Shown here piece by piece: positions 10,801-21,840 of a stretch of 64,000 nt of DNA. Where the stretch lies: contig JAOTOM010002240.1 in NCBI GenBank assembly GCA_034440615.1, forward strand, positions 31,833-95,832. Direction: 5' to 3'. The DNA comes from Ashinkailepas kermadecensis (lineage: Eukaryota; Arthropoda; Thecostraca; Neolepadidae). The notes under the pieces were generated by a model that ran no database searches, was not told where the DNA came from, and saw nothing but the letters and a program-made list of their open reading frames with translations. The position numbers and the translations under genes are program-made. How positions within the stretch are numbered: the stretch's first letter is position 1; each line of letters opens with the position of its first letter.

Positions 10801-11690
10801 AGGTCTGTACTACAATACTGCAGCAGAACCCCGTCCAGGGTGGCTGCAGTACACCTCTCATGCCAGGTCTGCACCACGATACTGCAGCTGAACCTTGTCC
10901 AGGGTGGCTGCAGTACACCTCTCATGCCAGGTCTGCACCACGATACTGCAGCGGAACCTTGAACAGGGTGGCTGCAGTACACCTCTCATGCCAGGTCTGC
11001 ACCACGATACTGCAGCGGAACCTTGAACAGGGTGGCTGCAGTACACCTCTCATGTCAGGTCTGTACCAGCATACTGCAGCGGAACCTGGGCCAGGGTGGC
11101 TGCAGCACACCTCTCATGTCAGGTCTGTACCAGCATACTGCAGCGGAACCTGGGCCAGGGTGGCTGCAGTACACCTCTCATGCCAGGTCTGCACCACGAT
11201 ACTGCAGCGGAACCTGGGCCAGGGTGGCTGCAGCACACCTCTCATGTCAGGTCTGTACCAGCATACTGCAGCGGAACCTGGGCCAGGGTGGCTGCAGTAC
11301 ACCTCTCATGCCAGGTCTGCACCACGATACTGCAGCGGAACCTGGGCCAGGGTGGCTGCAGCACACCTCTCATGTCAGGTCTGTACCAGCATACTGCAGC
11401 GGAACCTGGGCCAGGGTGGCTGCAGTACACCTCTCATGCCAGGTCTGCACCACGATACTGCAGCGGAACCTGGGCCAGGGTGGCTGCAGCACACCTCTCA
11501 TGTCAGGTCTGCACCACGATACTGCAGCGGAACCTGGGCCAGGGTGGCTGCAGCACACCTCTCATGTCAGGTCTGCACCACGATACTGCAGCGGAACCTG
11601 GGCCAGGGTGGCTGCAGCACACCTCTCATGTCAGGTCTGTACCAGCATACTGCAGCGGAACCTGGACCGGGATGGCTGCAGTACACATGA
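10797..11690. repeat. 64 bp minisatellite (about 14 units) derived from LINE coding DNA
   Basis: Units read AGGTCTGCACCACGATACTG, CAGCGGAACCTGGGCC, AGGGTGGCTGCAGTACACC, TCTCATGCC. Two alternating subtypes differ mainly at GCACCACGAT versus GTACCAGCAT and at TACACC versus CACACC. The first unit continues in frame from the LINE fragment upstream (RSVLQYCS). The 64 bp unit is not a multiple of three, so all three plus frames stay open for over 200 codons without meaning. Confidence 0.93.
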
Positions 11691-11699
11691 CTTGTGTGC

Positions 11700-13300
11700 A
11701 GAGGGTCCAGCCCGTTAACGTAGCTTCCCCAACGGGCCGACTAGCACTTGGTCACGATGACCTAAAAACACATTATGTGGCTAAACTCACACTGTGATCC
11801 ACAAACATCATCAAACTTTCTGGTATACCCTGACCTATTGCGCCATTTAAAAAGTGTCCAACCAAAATCGCGGAGAGTGAAACATCACACTATGTTTACA
11901 CGCGATGCACTTACTGCTAGTATTGACACTCCGTTTTCATGAACATCTGTGTTGCCATCTACTTCTGTCCACGCAGCACGTCAGATTACGCTCCTGGCTT
12001 TATCTTACATAGCCGTGTAAATACAATTAAAAAGGACTTGTTCATCCCAATAATGTGGCTGACAAATGAGTTTTTAAGATTAACTAACTGTGCGCACGCA
12101 TTTCACGACAATGGAACGTTCAATTCGCATCGTTATTCGTCGCCACATTCATTCGCAGTTTCAAGGATAAAACCCGAAGCTTTTGGACTTTTCTTTCTGT
12201 GCATATTTCATATGTGTACCTTACTCATGCCAGTCGATCGATGCATGCAGCTGCTTTCATGAAATGTGTGTGTATTATACCGCAACACCTAATGCATGCT
12301 ACTTGCATTCTTATGCAAAATGACTTCGTCTATGACTGTGGTTCCTCCGTTGACGATTGGCCAAATAAAATATTTTAAAAACATAAATCGAAGTGCATAT
12401 ACGTGCACGGCCCAGGTGGCGCATACACAGTACGCTTAACCGTTGGTTCATTTGGAAGTTATAATACATTGGCCCTACGGCGGATCAAATGTAATGGCGG
12501 GTAGTAGGCATTTGCCCGAAAAGAAAGCTTCAGAACAATTTGGGGGTTGATATGAATTGAGCAATAAGAGGAAACCGCAAGTTAACTTCATATTAAAATT
12601 TGCGCACTTTTAAACCTGAAATAAATGTGTCAGGATAGCTTAAATAAACAAGTACTTTCATGTCGAACACCACTTTGGGCCATTTAGCCCAAAGTTTTCC
12701 CATGCAGTTTACTGCATGGGAAGCAGATAAACTTTAATGGCGTTTGCGGGGTTCATCTTAAGAGTTTTTAAAGCCAAGTTATTGTAATGTTTACTAATTC
12801 CTTGATCTATAGTACCATTGTCACGCAGCATATCTACTTGTTTAAAAAAGGTCTGACATTTCCTATCAGATGGCATCTCCATTCTATGGTGGCTTCGCTA
12901 ACCTCATTCATCTGACGAATGCTTGTTGCGCCGGAATTGCATCTGCGCTATTCGGAGATATAATGAGAACATGCGCTGGCGGGAGACCGAACAATAGCAT
13001 GGTGCTTCACTGATACAAACGCACAATCAACCGCGCAAATCCGTCTCGAATGGAAACGGCAGTGGTTGGTGAAAGATCACATTGTTCAAAGCGAAGTGAA
13101 CCAACTGTGACATACGCGTATCCGTTTTATATATGAATGTGGCTCTTTTTCATATGGTATTTATGATAAACACAATATTCAAATATTCCATGCGAGGTTT
13201 TCATCTTAGCCAGATGCAATAATGAAGCAAACAGAACAGAAATCTTGACGAAGAAAACTCAGTACATTAAACATACAATTGAACTCATACCAAGCTCTTT
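11700..13300. other. AT-rich single-copy DNA, no gene recognised
   Basis: One plus-strand frame of 107 codons (11939-12262) has no domain I recognise. At 12676-12722 there are two adjacent hairpins: TTTGGGC with GCCCAAA around a short loop, and CCCATGCAG with CTGCATGGG separated by TTTA. Nothing else stands out. Confidence 0.5.
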
Positions 13301-13900
13301 CTGTACTTGGCGAGATTTCGGCTACCAAACGCATCGCCATTGAAGCTACCTGTTCAGCAGATCACAGTATCTCTTAAACAAATGGTTGTATTTCGTGGAC
13401 CCATAACTGTACCATGGTTGTGGGCACTAACTCAACTTTTTGGTCGGAAACTCTCGTTAGGCATCCGGGAGCCTACACCTCGCAGTGTTCAAGCATGCTT
13501 CATGCCCATGGGATATTTGATAATGTTGATAATGTTGCGGAGAGCTGTGTTGAGTATAGTCGAATTGAAGATGATTATAAAAGTAACCAAATGCACATAT
13601 TAAGTAAAAATAGGATCAGAAATCGGTGTAATATATTTCGGCCATGACGCTTCTTCGGAGACAGAATAAACATACCGAGCCATTTTACGCACATAATATA
13701 TATATCAAGACGTCTACCGATGTTGACGAAATCATCATCTAAGTCCAAGTATTTAAATTCCAACATAACAAAGGGCATTGTAACAAGTACATGTGATGCG
13801 ACACTAACAGAGTCAAAATGTGCGTCGCTTCCCTGGACACCCTCTCTATACACCTACCCTATGCATCTCTCTATACACATATATCCGTGATACGTCAATG
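13301..13900. other. Non-coding, no recognisable gene
   Basis: A 98-codon plus frame and a 92-codon minus frame are present without recognisable domains. No repeat copies of this stretch are visible elsewhere in the window. Confidence 0.45.
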
Positions 13901-13904
13901 CTCT

Positions 13905-14070
13905 CGAAGTGTTCGCGTGTGTGGATGAACGAGTGAGTAAGCGAGTGAGTGAACACGTGAGTGCGTACATGGGTGAGAGTGAATGAATTCCTGGGTGAAT
14001 GATGGGGTGAGTGATTGTGCCGGTGGGTGATGACGGAGTGAATAAGTCGGCGAGTGCGGGTGTCGTCTGC
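13905..14070. repeat. Degenerate GAGT/GGGT-rich simple repeat
   Basis: An irregular tract of GAGTGAGT-type steps (for example AAGCGAGTGAGTGAACACG) fades rightwards into GGTGGGTGATGACGG. It lies just beyond the 3' end of the Penelope-like fragment (minus strand), so it may be that element's tail or its target. Confidence 0.7.
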
Positions 14071-14076
14071 ACAGTG

Positions 14077-14706
14077 TCATGCTGTAGAAGGAGCTGGTTT
14101 TATGAGGGTCCATGAAGCTAACATTGTGTTTAGGGGATAATTTTGGTCCCTGATTTCAATGGATTCTGCAATTTTGAGTTCTGCCATGTCTTTACAAATC
14201 CGCAAGATTGTGATGCTAAGCGTTGTTGGAGTGATGGTGCTTTCTGGGTGATTTGTGGCGAAATGCTCTCGAAAAGGGGTGTTTTTCGTTTTGTTCTTTG
14301 CGTCTCTGATGTGTTCCATGTATCTGTCCCTAACCATGCGTTTGGTTTCCCCAATATAGGTTATGGGTGCTGTCCCTAAGGTGCAAAGCTCGCACTGAAT
14401 TTTTAATACCACATTTTTGGTGTGACATCTATCTTTAAGACCGACCAGAGAGCAGTGGCATGCTCTAGTGTCTGCAGGGCATGGTAGAAGGTCGAGAGCA
14501 GATTTAGTCCTGGTTTTCGAAAGTGTATTGCCGCCTTTCCAGGCTACGCGCATTGAGAGTGTGGACCTAGTGATGGCTGTGGCAACCTTTTTGGTCAGAG
14601 AATCATCGATAAATGGTAAACTGATTGATGTGGTGCCTGCGGATCTATGTGAGCTGGAAGCGTTTGTTTCGTGTGTGTGTGTTGACTTGTTGCGCGACGT
14701 CTGCAT
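14077..14706 (-). pseudogene. Penelope-like GIY-YIG endonuclease region
   Basis: This is the C-terminal endonuclease domain that nicks DNA to prime reverse transcription. The segment CHCSLVGLKDRCHTKNVV followed by KIQCELC is the usual cysteine-rich linker. The GIY-YIG core then appears as ITYIGETKRMVRDRYMEH (Tyr-Ile-Gly and the catalytic Arg), followed by FREHFATNHPES. The first GIY is degenerate (LGTAPIT). The stretch is 209 codons without a stop, ending at 14077. It is preserved better than the RT part. Confidence 0.87.
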
Positions 14707-14714
14707 TTAGCATT

Positions 14715-15661
14715 GCGTGTAAATACTATCAATTTTGTTTTCTGTATCATGCTATGAGGATAGTCATTAGATAGGAAAGTACTTTCGATTTTCTTCGATA
14801 CCTCTTTTTTGGGGCGGCCTTATCAGAACTGAGCCGCATTGCTCTCAGCAATTGAGCATACAGAACAGAACGTTTAGCTTGGATAGGGTGAGCCGATTTG
14901 TATAGAATAGGAGCTGCAATCGGTTTAATGAAAAGTTATGTTGTATAGGTCAGATCACTGTTGACCGTTAAAAGTGTGTCGAGGAAGGAAATTTGGTCGT
15001 TGGTAGACTGATCGCTTCTCTCTATGGTGAATTTTAGCCTGGGATGGAAGCGGTTCATGTCTGCAAAAAATGTGTTTAAAGAGTTTGAGCCCTGAGTCCA
15101 TATGCCGAAAATGTCATCTATATACCTCAAGTATATGGCTGGTAGATGCGGTGTTGAGGTCAGTAGCAATGTTTCGATGGCGTTCATGAAGATCACTGCG
15201 AAGATGGTGCGATACGGCTACCCATAGCTATGTCATTTTGCTGCCGGTAATATTTTTGTCCAAATCGAACGAAGTTGTTGTGAAGGCAATGAGTCAACAA
15301 TTTTTCAATATCATCGATATTTAGTCCGAACGTTTCAATCTTCGCAAGGTGGGTGCTAAAAAGATTCATGACGGCAGAAATAGCTTCTGCTCTGGGTATG
15401 TTCCCGTAAAGATTCACTACATCTATTGTGAAGGCAATTGCCCCTGGCGGTAGTATGTTTGGAACTGTTGGGAACTGTAACCAGTGACACTTATTAGGCT
15501 TAGAGGAGACATGTACTACATTTTCATTGAAATAAATTGAATAATTTCGCTTATGCAGCATACAATTATTTTTGAATGCACAGACAATTGTGTATAAAAT
15601 AGATCTATCAACGTTGTGCTTCCGAGCAGTTTTTGAATGAGGTATGCATGGTTTCCTAACA
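14715..15661 (-). pseudogene. Penelope-like reverse transcriptase (broken)
   Basis: The enzyme would copy RNA into DNA. Reading from 15661 downwards, AFTIDVVNLYGNIPRAEAI carries the first catalytic Asp region, QQNDIAMGSRIAPS is the AMGS box, and YLRYIDDIFGIW holds the catalytic Asp-Asp (YIDD). ISFLDTLLTVN follows. From 14940 to 14720 the thumb region gives LFIKPIAAPILYKSAHPIQ and AQLLRAMRLSSD, matching the conserved HP segment of this family. A frame change occurs near 15195, where the two open segments abut, and another near 14935. The start lies outside the preserved fragment. Confidence 0.85.
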
Positions 15662-15956
15662 AGTTTTTTTTTCCAGACACCTGTTACCTTACTTGACTAT
15701 GTATGGTACATGAACTTTGGCCTTATGAATAGTAAGTTGAATGGTTTTGTAAAGCAAATCGCTGCTACCATTTCAACATTAATTCTCCATTAATATTATC
15801 CATATTCTCTATTAATTGCTACGCACCTTCGGTCTAGCCATGTAGTCGTCCGAGTCGGGTGAGAGGGAAGGCAAGCATATTGTTGTAATAAATTTGGTGA
15901 ACTACCTACCCTGTTACGTAGGCCCTACAAATAGGTTCTAACACCTACCTACCGTG

Positions 15957-16830
15957 GAAAATAAAATATTTAACCCATTCTTGAATATAATCTCAGATGA
16001 CCTTGCCCTTACGTATTCTCATTTTGAACGCGTTCGAGAGAATTGTAATTTCTATGATGTTCAAGATATCGGTAGACAAGTTAAGAAATTGGTCCCGACT
16101 TCAACTTAGAAAGAAACATAGATATTCTCCATTTGAATGCAAGGTCCATAGTAAATAAATTTGATGAGCTCAATATCTTCCTAAGCCAACTGAATCACAA
16201 ATGGAGCTTTATATGTATTTCTGAAACCTGGCTATCAAAAGAAAATGAACAGAAATTTAACTTAGATGATGAAGATTATGAACTATTCTGCCAAAGCAGG
16301 GAACACAAAATGGGGGGAGGGTCCGCAATCTATTCCCTGAAATCTCTAAAAGCAAAACAGGTCTATCCATTTTATTTTGTTGCTGCTGAAGCTGAATGTG
16401 TTTTTCTCCAAATAGAATTGAGTAATAAACAAACTATTTTGATATGCCAGATCTATCGTGCACCTGGTCATCATGCACTTTTTTGTCAGAATTTGAAGAG
16501 TGCTTAACAACAATAAACCATCTGAACATGCCGACCTACATCATTGGAGATTTAAATGCTGACCTGTTATCAATTCCAAATGATCATTTTGCAGACTCAT
16601 TTTTCATGTCTATGTGCTCTCATGGTTTTCTTCCTCTAATATCAAAGGCAACTCGTGTATGTGATTCATCATGCACATTAATTGACAATATTTTCTGTAA
16701 TGATGTATCAAAAATACAACTGTCTGGCATCATTAAATCTGATTTCTCTGATCACTTCTCTATTTTTACAACATCAGAATTTACAGTTCAAAAAACCAAT
16801 CAATGCAAAAAGAACAAAAACTGCGTTTGA
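15957..16830 (+). pseudogene. LINE copy 2: APE endonuclease region (broken)
   Basis: It has the same domain as in copy 1. Motifs are NARSIVNKFDEL, CISETWLS, MGGGSAIYSLKSL, ICQIYRAPGHH, YIIGDLNADL, CTLIDNIF and SDHFSIF, giving the Asn, Glu, Asp/Asn and Asp-His residues of an APE nuclease. The frame breaks near 16080 (after the segment matching the copy 1 start) and near 16475, where copy 1 has one base more. It breaks again near 16795 (QKTNQCKK versus QKPI in the other frame). The start codon position reads GTG (15957) where copy 1 has TTG. Confidence 0.88.
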
Positions 16831-18959
16831 CTTTCACAAAATGGACAGCCTGAGGGATCATCTGACCAATGAACTTCAAGGAATTTTTGATGAAAATGAT
16901 CCTGAAGAGGCATGCAGCAGCTTAATTAATGCATACAAAAGTGGGATTGATAAATTTACATATACTCAAGTCTTATCAAGAAAAACAGCCTCCATAAAAC
17001 CATGGATTTCACCTGCAATACGATGTTCAATCAATCAAAAGCAAATATTATTTAATCACAAACTTAAATATCAAACTGCTGAAAGTAAGAAAAAATATAA
17101 CAAGTATAAAAATACACTGATTGCAATAATTAGAAAGGCAAAAATACTTCATTATGAGGCTGAATTTGACAAACATCAAAATAATCCAAAAGAGACATGG
17201 AAAATGCTTCACCAGATACTGAGGCAAACTCCTTCCAAACATAATATCCCTGAAGAAATGAACACAGATACAGACATCACTCTAGAAAATGATGCAGCTA
17301 TAGCTGAAGGATTCAATAAATACTTCACAGAAATTGCACCAAAATTGAGAGAACAGATCCCTCAAAACAACACCAATGCTTTAGAATACATACATACGTA
17401 CCCAGATATATCAATGGCACTATTAACAGTAACAGAAAACAATTTAGATACAGTGATTGCTTCTTTAAAAAATGTTGGGTCAGGAATTGATGGAATACAT
17501 TCTAGGATATTTAAACAATCATATAGGTCAATATTACCACACTTAACCCATGTCATTAACCTATGCCTGAATAGTGGGATCTTCCACAAGCCACTTAAAA
17601 TAGCTGTTGTCAAACCCATCTACAAAAAAAGGTGACCCAGCAACATTTTGTAACTACCGACCAATTAGTATTCTTCCATATATGTCAAAAATATTAGAAA
17701 AGATCATCTACAATCAACTCTTGGAATATTTCACACTACACAACCTACTTTCTGATAAACAATTTGGTTTCAGAAAAGGTATGTCCACATATATGCCTCT
17801 TCTCTTAATACAGAACTTGATCACCAAAGGGTTTGAAAATAATGAATATGTTGTCGGAATTTACCTTGATTTGAGAAAGGCATTTGATACTGTTGACAGG
17901 GAAATATTATGTGCAAAATTGGAAAAATATGGTGTGAAGGGAAATGCAATTAAAATGTTACAGTCAAATCTATCAGGAAGAACTCAAGCTACCACAATCA
18001 ATAGCAGCACCTCTGCTTTCAGAAAAATTGAAATGGGTGTACCACAGGGCTCAATTCTAGGCCCCTTACTCTTTATAATATACATAAATGATCTTGTAAA
18101 TTTGGATGTAGAATGTCAGACATTTCTATATGCTGATGACACGGCTATTTTTTTCAAAAGCACTGACCCTAAAGAGCTTCAAAACAAAATAAAAAATTCC
18201 TTGCCAACAATTTCACAATGGCTGCATTCAAATCTTTTGTCATTAAATGAAACCAAAACTATATACCAGTTGTATAACAATCATAAAACGAATATTGATA
18301 TTGAGATCAAATTTAATGGGATTGCTAGTTTGCATCAAAATCCAGTGAAGTACCTTGGTGTATACATAGATTAAAATTTGAAATTTGCATCCCATATCAG
18401 CAGTGTCTCAAACATAATAAGTCGTAACATAGGAATGATATCACAAACAAAATATCTCCTAAGCAAAAATCACCTCTTAAAATTGTATAATGCATTAATT
18501 CTCCCATATATAAATTATTGCTGTTTTCTCTGGGGTACAAACTATGCTAATCAGACACACAAATTATCCTTGCTTCAGAAAAGAATGATGCGCATTATTG
18601 AGGGTGTATTTCCCCCTCAGAGTGCAAACCCTATCTTTAAGAAATACAAAATTTTAAAAGTCCAAGACATAGCAAAACTTCAGATGTTGCTTATTATGCA
18701 AAAATTCATTTATAATCAGCTGCCTCATTCTATTAGACCTCTTTTCACGATATCTATGAATACCCCATATTCCACAAGGTTACAAGACCACTTCCAACAC
18801 TGCTATTCAAACACAAATTATCGTCTCTTCACCATTGAATGTTTTGGACCTAAGCTTTGGAATATTATCATAGCAAAACATTTTCTGCATACAGAGATAC
18901 CAAATTCTAAGATTGTTCTAAAAAATCACATAAAGACCTACTTCTTGAGCAAATACTAA
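16800..18959 (+). pseudogene. LINE copy 2: reverse transcriptase and C-terminal region
   Basis: The RT palm has the motifs NYRPISILPYMSKILEK, FGFRKGMSTYMPLLLI, GIYLDLRKAFDTVD, MGVPQGSILGPLLFIIYIND and FLYADDTAIFF, so the catalytic aspartates are intact. Two lesions are visible. An extra A near 17630 (IYKKR then stop, resuming as KKGDPATFCNYRP) shifts the frame. A TAA at 18372-18374 replaces the GAA seen in copy 1 (YIDENLKF). The C-terminal part (18378-18959, 193 codons) is open and contains YINYCCFLWGTNY. With so few lesions, a recently active relative probably exists elsewhere in this genome. Confidence 0.92.
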
Positions 18960-19002
18960 AGACTCATGCATTCACTCTGTCTGTTGAATATCAGGGGAAT
19001 AC

Positions 19003-19030
19003 ACATATGTATGTATGTATGTGTGTGTGT

Positions 19031-19085
<55 letters not shown>

Positions 19086-19147
19086 GCGTGTGCGTGTGCG
19101 TGTGCGTGCGTGTGCGTGTGCGTGTGCGTTCGTGCGTGTGCGTGTGC
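19003..19147. repeat. ATGT/GT/GCGT microsatellite in LINE copy 2 3' UTR
   Basis: (TATG)n passes into (GT)n and then CGTGTG steps, at the same place relative to the LINE stop as 4670-4826 in copy 1. Open frames through it are artefacts. Confidence 0.95.
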
Positions 19148-19594
19148 TTAACCATATATATAGAAGCTGAAAAACACCCAACCATAGTTCCTCCCACATT
19201 CCACCCAGCAACAAGCTTATGCTTAGCTGGATGGAGTTGTGGGAGGAGCCTAAGTAAAAAAAAAATGCATTTCAAATTAGGAGTGCTCACTACCATCTCG
19301 TCACAACCAGCTACTAACATTATAGTTTAGGCCTTAACTTCTTTTTGGGATGGATCTAGGGCCAGTCATATGCCTCCTTTGGGTATGACTACTTACAGCA
19401 TTCTTTATTACTAGTTTTATTGCTCTAACACTGGGTGCTTTTATGCTCGTTTATTTGTTTTCCATCTCTTAGCTGGGAGTGCCGCGACTTTACTGTTTAT
19501 TTTATGGTGTTAACGTAAGGTGCTTGTAGTCGTTGGGTAAGGGGAGGGGGCACTCCTGGTCACCTGATCTTGGGTGCGGACCGTAAAAAAAAAA

Positions 19595-20251
19595 CTGTTC
19601 GCGAAGTTGAGTAAGTGATATTTCACAACTAAATGCTAGTCTACCAAATTAGGCAGACGTAGCACACCGAACACTCGCGAGAACACGAGCAAACGGTGAT
19701 GTAGGTGAATCTGCTATAGAAAGCTATAGTGAGTCATTAGGTCGGCGTTCAAGTGTTCAGTCTAACAAAAACATCCATGTTTCTGGTGTACCAGAGCGGT
19801 GCCTCGAGATGCTGCAATGATGCTTACACTTGTCAGAAGTCACATGAATCACCAGACCTGAGCGTGAAATCATCCTCACTTTTGGTTCTCGGATGAAAAT
19901 GATGGAACAGAAAGCTTCATTTGCAGCCGGCAATGCGATTAAATTTACTCGCCATAGGAAATCGCCAAACAGCATCATCTTACATACTTCCAAGCAGCAT
20001 TCAATAGCATCGCTTTGGAACCTACTGGAGCTGCTATGTATATGCCAGTATGAGGATAACAGCCTATCCGTTTACGTATATGGGCCAATAAGTTGCGCCA
20101 GTTCTGGTTCGGTATCCCTGTTCCGGCACCCAGGCCTGAATATTTCACGCCGTACAACCTGCAAGCTATGCTATCTATCAAGTCACGCAACTGCCAACTG
20201 AGTTCGCTCTAAGTAGCACGATGATGAGACGATCATCAATAATGCAGTCTG
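19595..20251. other. Single-copy DNA, no gene recognised
   Basis: Open frames reach about 102 codons (19893-20201) with no domain I can identify. The right end leads into a 52 bp array. Confidence 0.45.
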
Positions 20252-20516
20252 GCTTAATCGCCGGCAGGGCAGCACGCTGTTCTTGAAAACAACCAGCACT
20301 CTCAGACAATCGCCGGCAGGGCAGCCTATTGCCCCTGGAAACAACCAGCATTCTCAGACAATCGCCGGCAGGGCAGCCTATTGCCCCTGGAAACAACCAG
20401 CACTCTCAGACAATCGCCGGCAGGGCAGCCTATTGCCCCTGGAAACAACCAGCACTGTCAGACAATCGCCGGCAGGGCAGCCTATTGCCCCTGGAAACAA
20501 CCAGCACTCTCAACCG
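20252..20516. repeat. 52 bp minisatellite (5 units)
   Basis: Units contain CAATCGCCGGCAGGGCAGCC, TATTGCCCCTGGAAACAACC and AGCACTCTCAGA; starts fall at 20307, 20359, 20411 and 20463. The first unit is diverged (ACGCTGTTCTTGAAAACAAC). Confidence 0.93.
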
Positions 20517-20689
20517 GAAATAAACCGAAACTCGTCACGACGTCAGCGGGGTAAGGGCACCAGGTCACCTCACGACAGACCTAGCGTGGCGCGGGTGGCC
20601 GCGGCCGAGCCGCCGTCGATCCGTCACACGACCGGCGGCCTGCCGGCCATGCATCATGGTCGGACGACGGACGCGGCGTCCAAATGTCA

Positions 20690-21062
20690 CGCGCGTCGCC
20701 GCTGCACTTACTCACCCGCTCCGTCGCCGCTGCACTTACTCACCCGCTCCGTCGCCGCTGCACTTACTCACCCGCTCCGTCGCCGCTGCACTTACTCACC
20801 CGCTCCGTCGCCGCTGCACTTACTCACCCGCCCGTCGCCGCTGCCTTACTCACCCGCTCCGTTGCGCTTACTCACCCGCTCCGTCGTCGCTGCACTTACT
20901 CACCCGCTCCGTCGCCGCTGCACTTACTCACCCGCTCCGTCGCCGCTGCACTTACTCACCCGCTCCGTCGCCGCTGCACTTACTCACCCGCTCCGTCGCC
21001 GCTGCACTTACTCACCCGCTCCGTCGGCGCTGCACTTACTCACCCGCTCCGTCGGCGCTCCA
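20690..21062. repeat. 28 bp minisatellite (about 13 units) in CpG-rich DNA
   Basis: Units are GCTCCGTCGCCGCTGCAC followed by TTACTCACCC. Three shortened units lie near 20825-20880. It is embedded in a CpG-rich stretch running from about 20540 to 21300, the most CpG-dense part of the window. The long plus-strand frames (up to 336 codons) result from the repeat. Confidence 0.93.
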
Positions 21063-21105
21063 CGGCCGGCCGCTCCGCCGCTCTCCCGGGTCACCACTGC
21101 TGACC

Positions 21106-21120
21106 GGCGGCGGTGGCGGC

Positions 21121-21153
<33 letters not shown>

Positions 21154-21154
21154 A
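21106..21154. repeat. GGC trinucleotide repeat
   Basis: A run of GGCGGC/GGTGGC steps reads as polyglycine, polyalanine or polyproline depending on frame. No gene context could be established, although the flanks are CpG-rich. Confidence 0.93.
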
Positions 21155-21419
21155 GCGTGCTGTACCGGCCCGGCCGACACACTGGCGTCGCCGTCGACGT
21201 GGCGGCGGGCGGCGCCTGTTGCGGCGGCCGCCGCGCTCGCATGGAGCGCGCTGCCGCATCGGCCCGCTCTCGAGGGACGCGCGCCTCGTGTGAATCCGTT
21301 CAGTTCCCATACATTATTGAACGCCAAGCAATGGAAGTTGTGGCGTGCCGACTCCGGCATTCTTTCACGGCAAAGCATCGTAGTGGTTAGTTCTGACGCA
21401 ATATATACCACTCACAATG

Positions 21420-21840
21420 AACCGTTTGTTGGCTTAACCAGTGTAACATTGATATGAAACAGCTATTCCACAATGAGCAATGGTAACGAACATGCAATAC
21501 CTGATACAAATTACACAAATAGTGTGTAATTTGTGTAATATTTGTGTAATTTGTGTCCACGTGTAATTACGTGGACACGTGTAATTGTAATTACGTGGAC
21601 ACGTGTAATTGTGTGTAATTACACACCTTTGTGTAATTACACCAATAATTACACAAATGGTGTAATTTTTATACTAATAAAATTTATTAGTAATTGTAAT
21701 AAAATGGTGTTTGTTGGCTTAACCAGTGTAACATTGATATGAAAGAGCTATTCCACAATGAGCAACGGTAACGAACATGAGCAACGGTAACGAACATGCA
21801 ATACCTGATAGGAGGATGCACAAATGGTGTAATTTTTCCA
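21420..21840. repeat. Direct repeat pair flanking GTGTAATT palindromic DNA
   Basis: A ~90 bp segment containing TTGGCTTAACCAGTGTAACA and CTATTCCACAATGAGCAA occurs at about 21425-21508 and again at 21709-21800; the second has an internal duplication of GAGCAACGGTAACGAACAT. Between them the DNA is built of GTGTAATT/AATTACAC steps and GTCCACGTGTAATTACGTGG, which is self-complementary and could form several hairpins. Confidence 0.8.

Larger units (their letters stand above)
14077..15661 (-). mobile_element. Penelope-like retroelement, 5'-truncated
   Basis: On the minus strand a reverse transcriptase (15661 to about 14720) is followed by a cysteine motif and a GIY-YIG endonuclease (14706 to 14077). 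This order is diagnostic of endonuclease-bearing Penelope-like elements. The N-terminal part of the RT is missing, and LINE copy 2 begins 170 bp further on. Frameshifts and stops split the reading, so it is inactive. Confidence 0.88.
15831..19594 (+). mobile_element. APE-type LINE, copy 2, full length, less decayed than copy 1
   Basis: It is collinear with copy 1 from GGTCTAG to the A-rich tail after CTTGGGTGCGGACC. The two are clearly the same family: the amino-acid sequence is nearly the same throughout the RT, and the 3' UTRs align including the microsatellite. Copy 2 has fewer lesions, with frameshifts near 16080, 16475, 16795 and 17630 and a nonsense codon at 18372-18374. No clear target-site duplication is seen: the 5' flank ends CACCTTC and the 3' flank starts CTGTTCGC. 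Confidence 0.92.

Noticed and set aside
10860..11797. Three plus-strand frames of 230-276 codons
   Set aside because: They are generated by the 64 bp tandem repeat, whose period is not a multiple of three.
11939..12262. 107-codon plus-strand frame
   Set aside because: No domain, no clear signal peptide and no neighbouring exons could be supported.
15831..19594. Target-site duplication of LINE copy 2
   Set aside because: No matching word longer than a few bases was found between the flanks CACCTTC and CTGTTCGC.
20283..21293. 336-codon plus-strand frame with Arg-rich end
   Set aside because: It spans two unrelated minisatellites and a GGC tract. Alternative frames are equally open, and no domain is recognisable.
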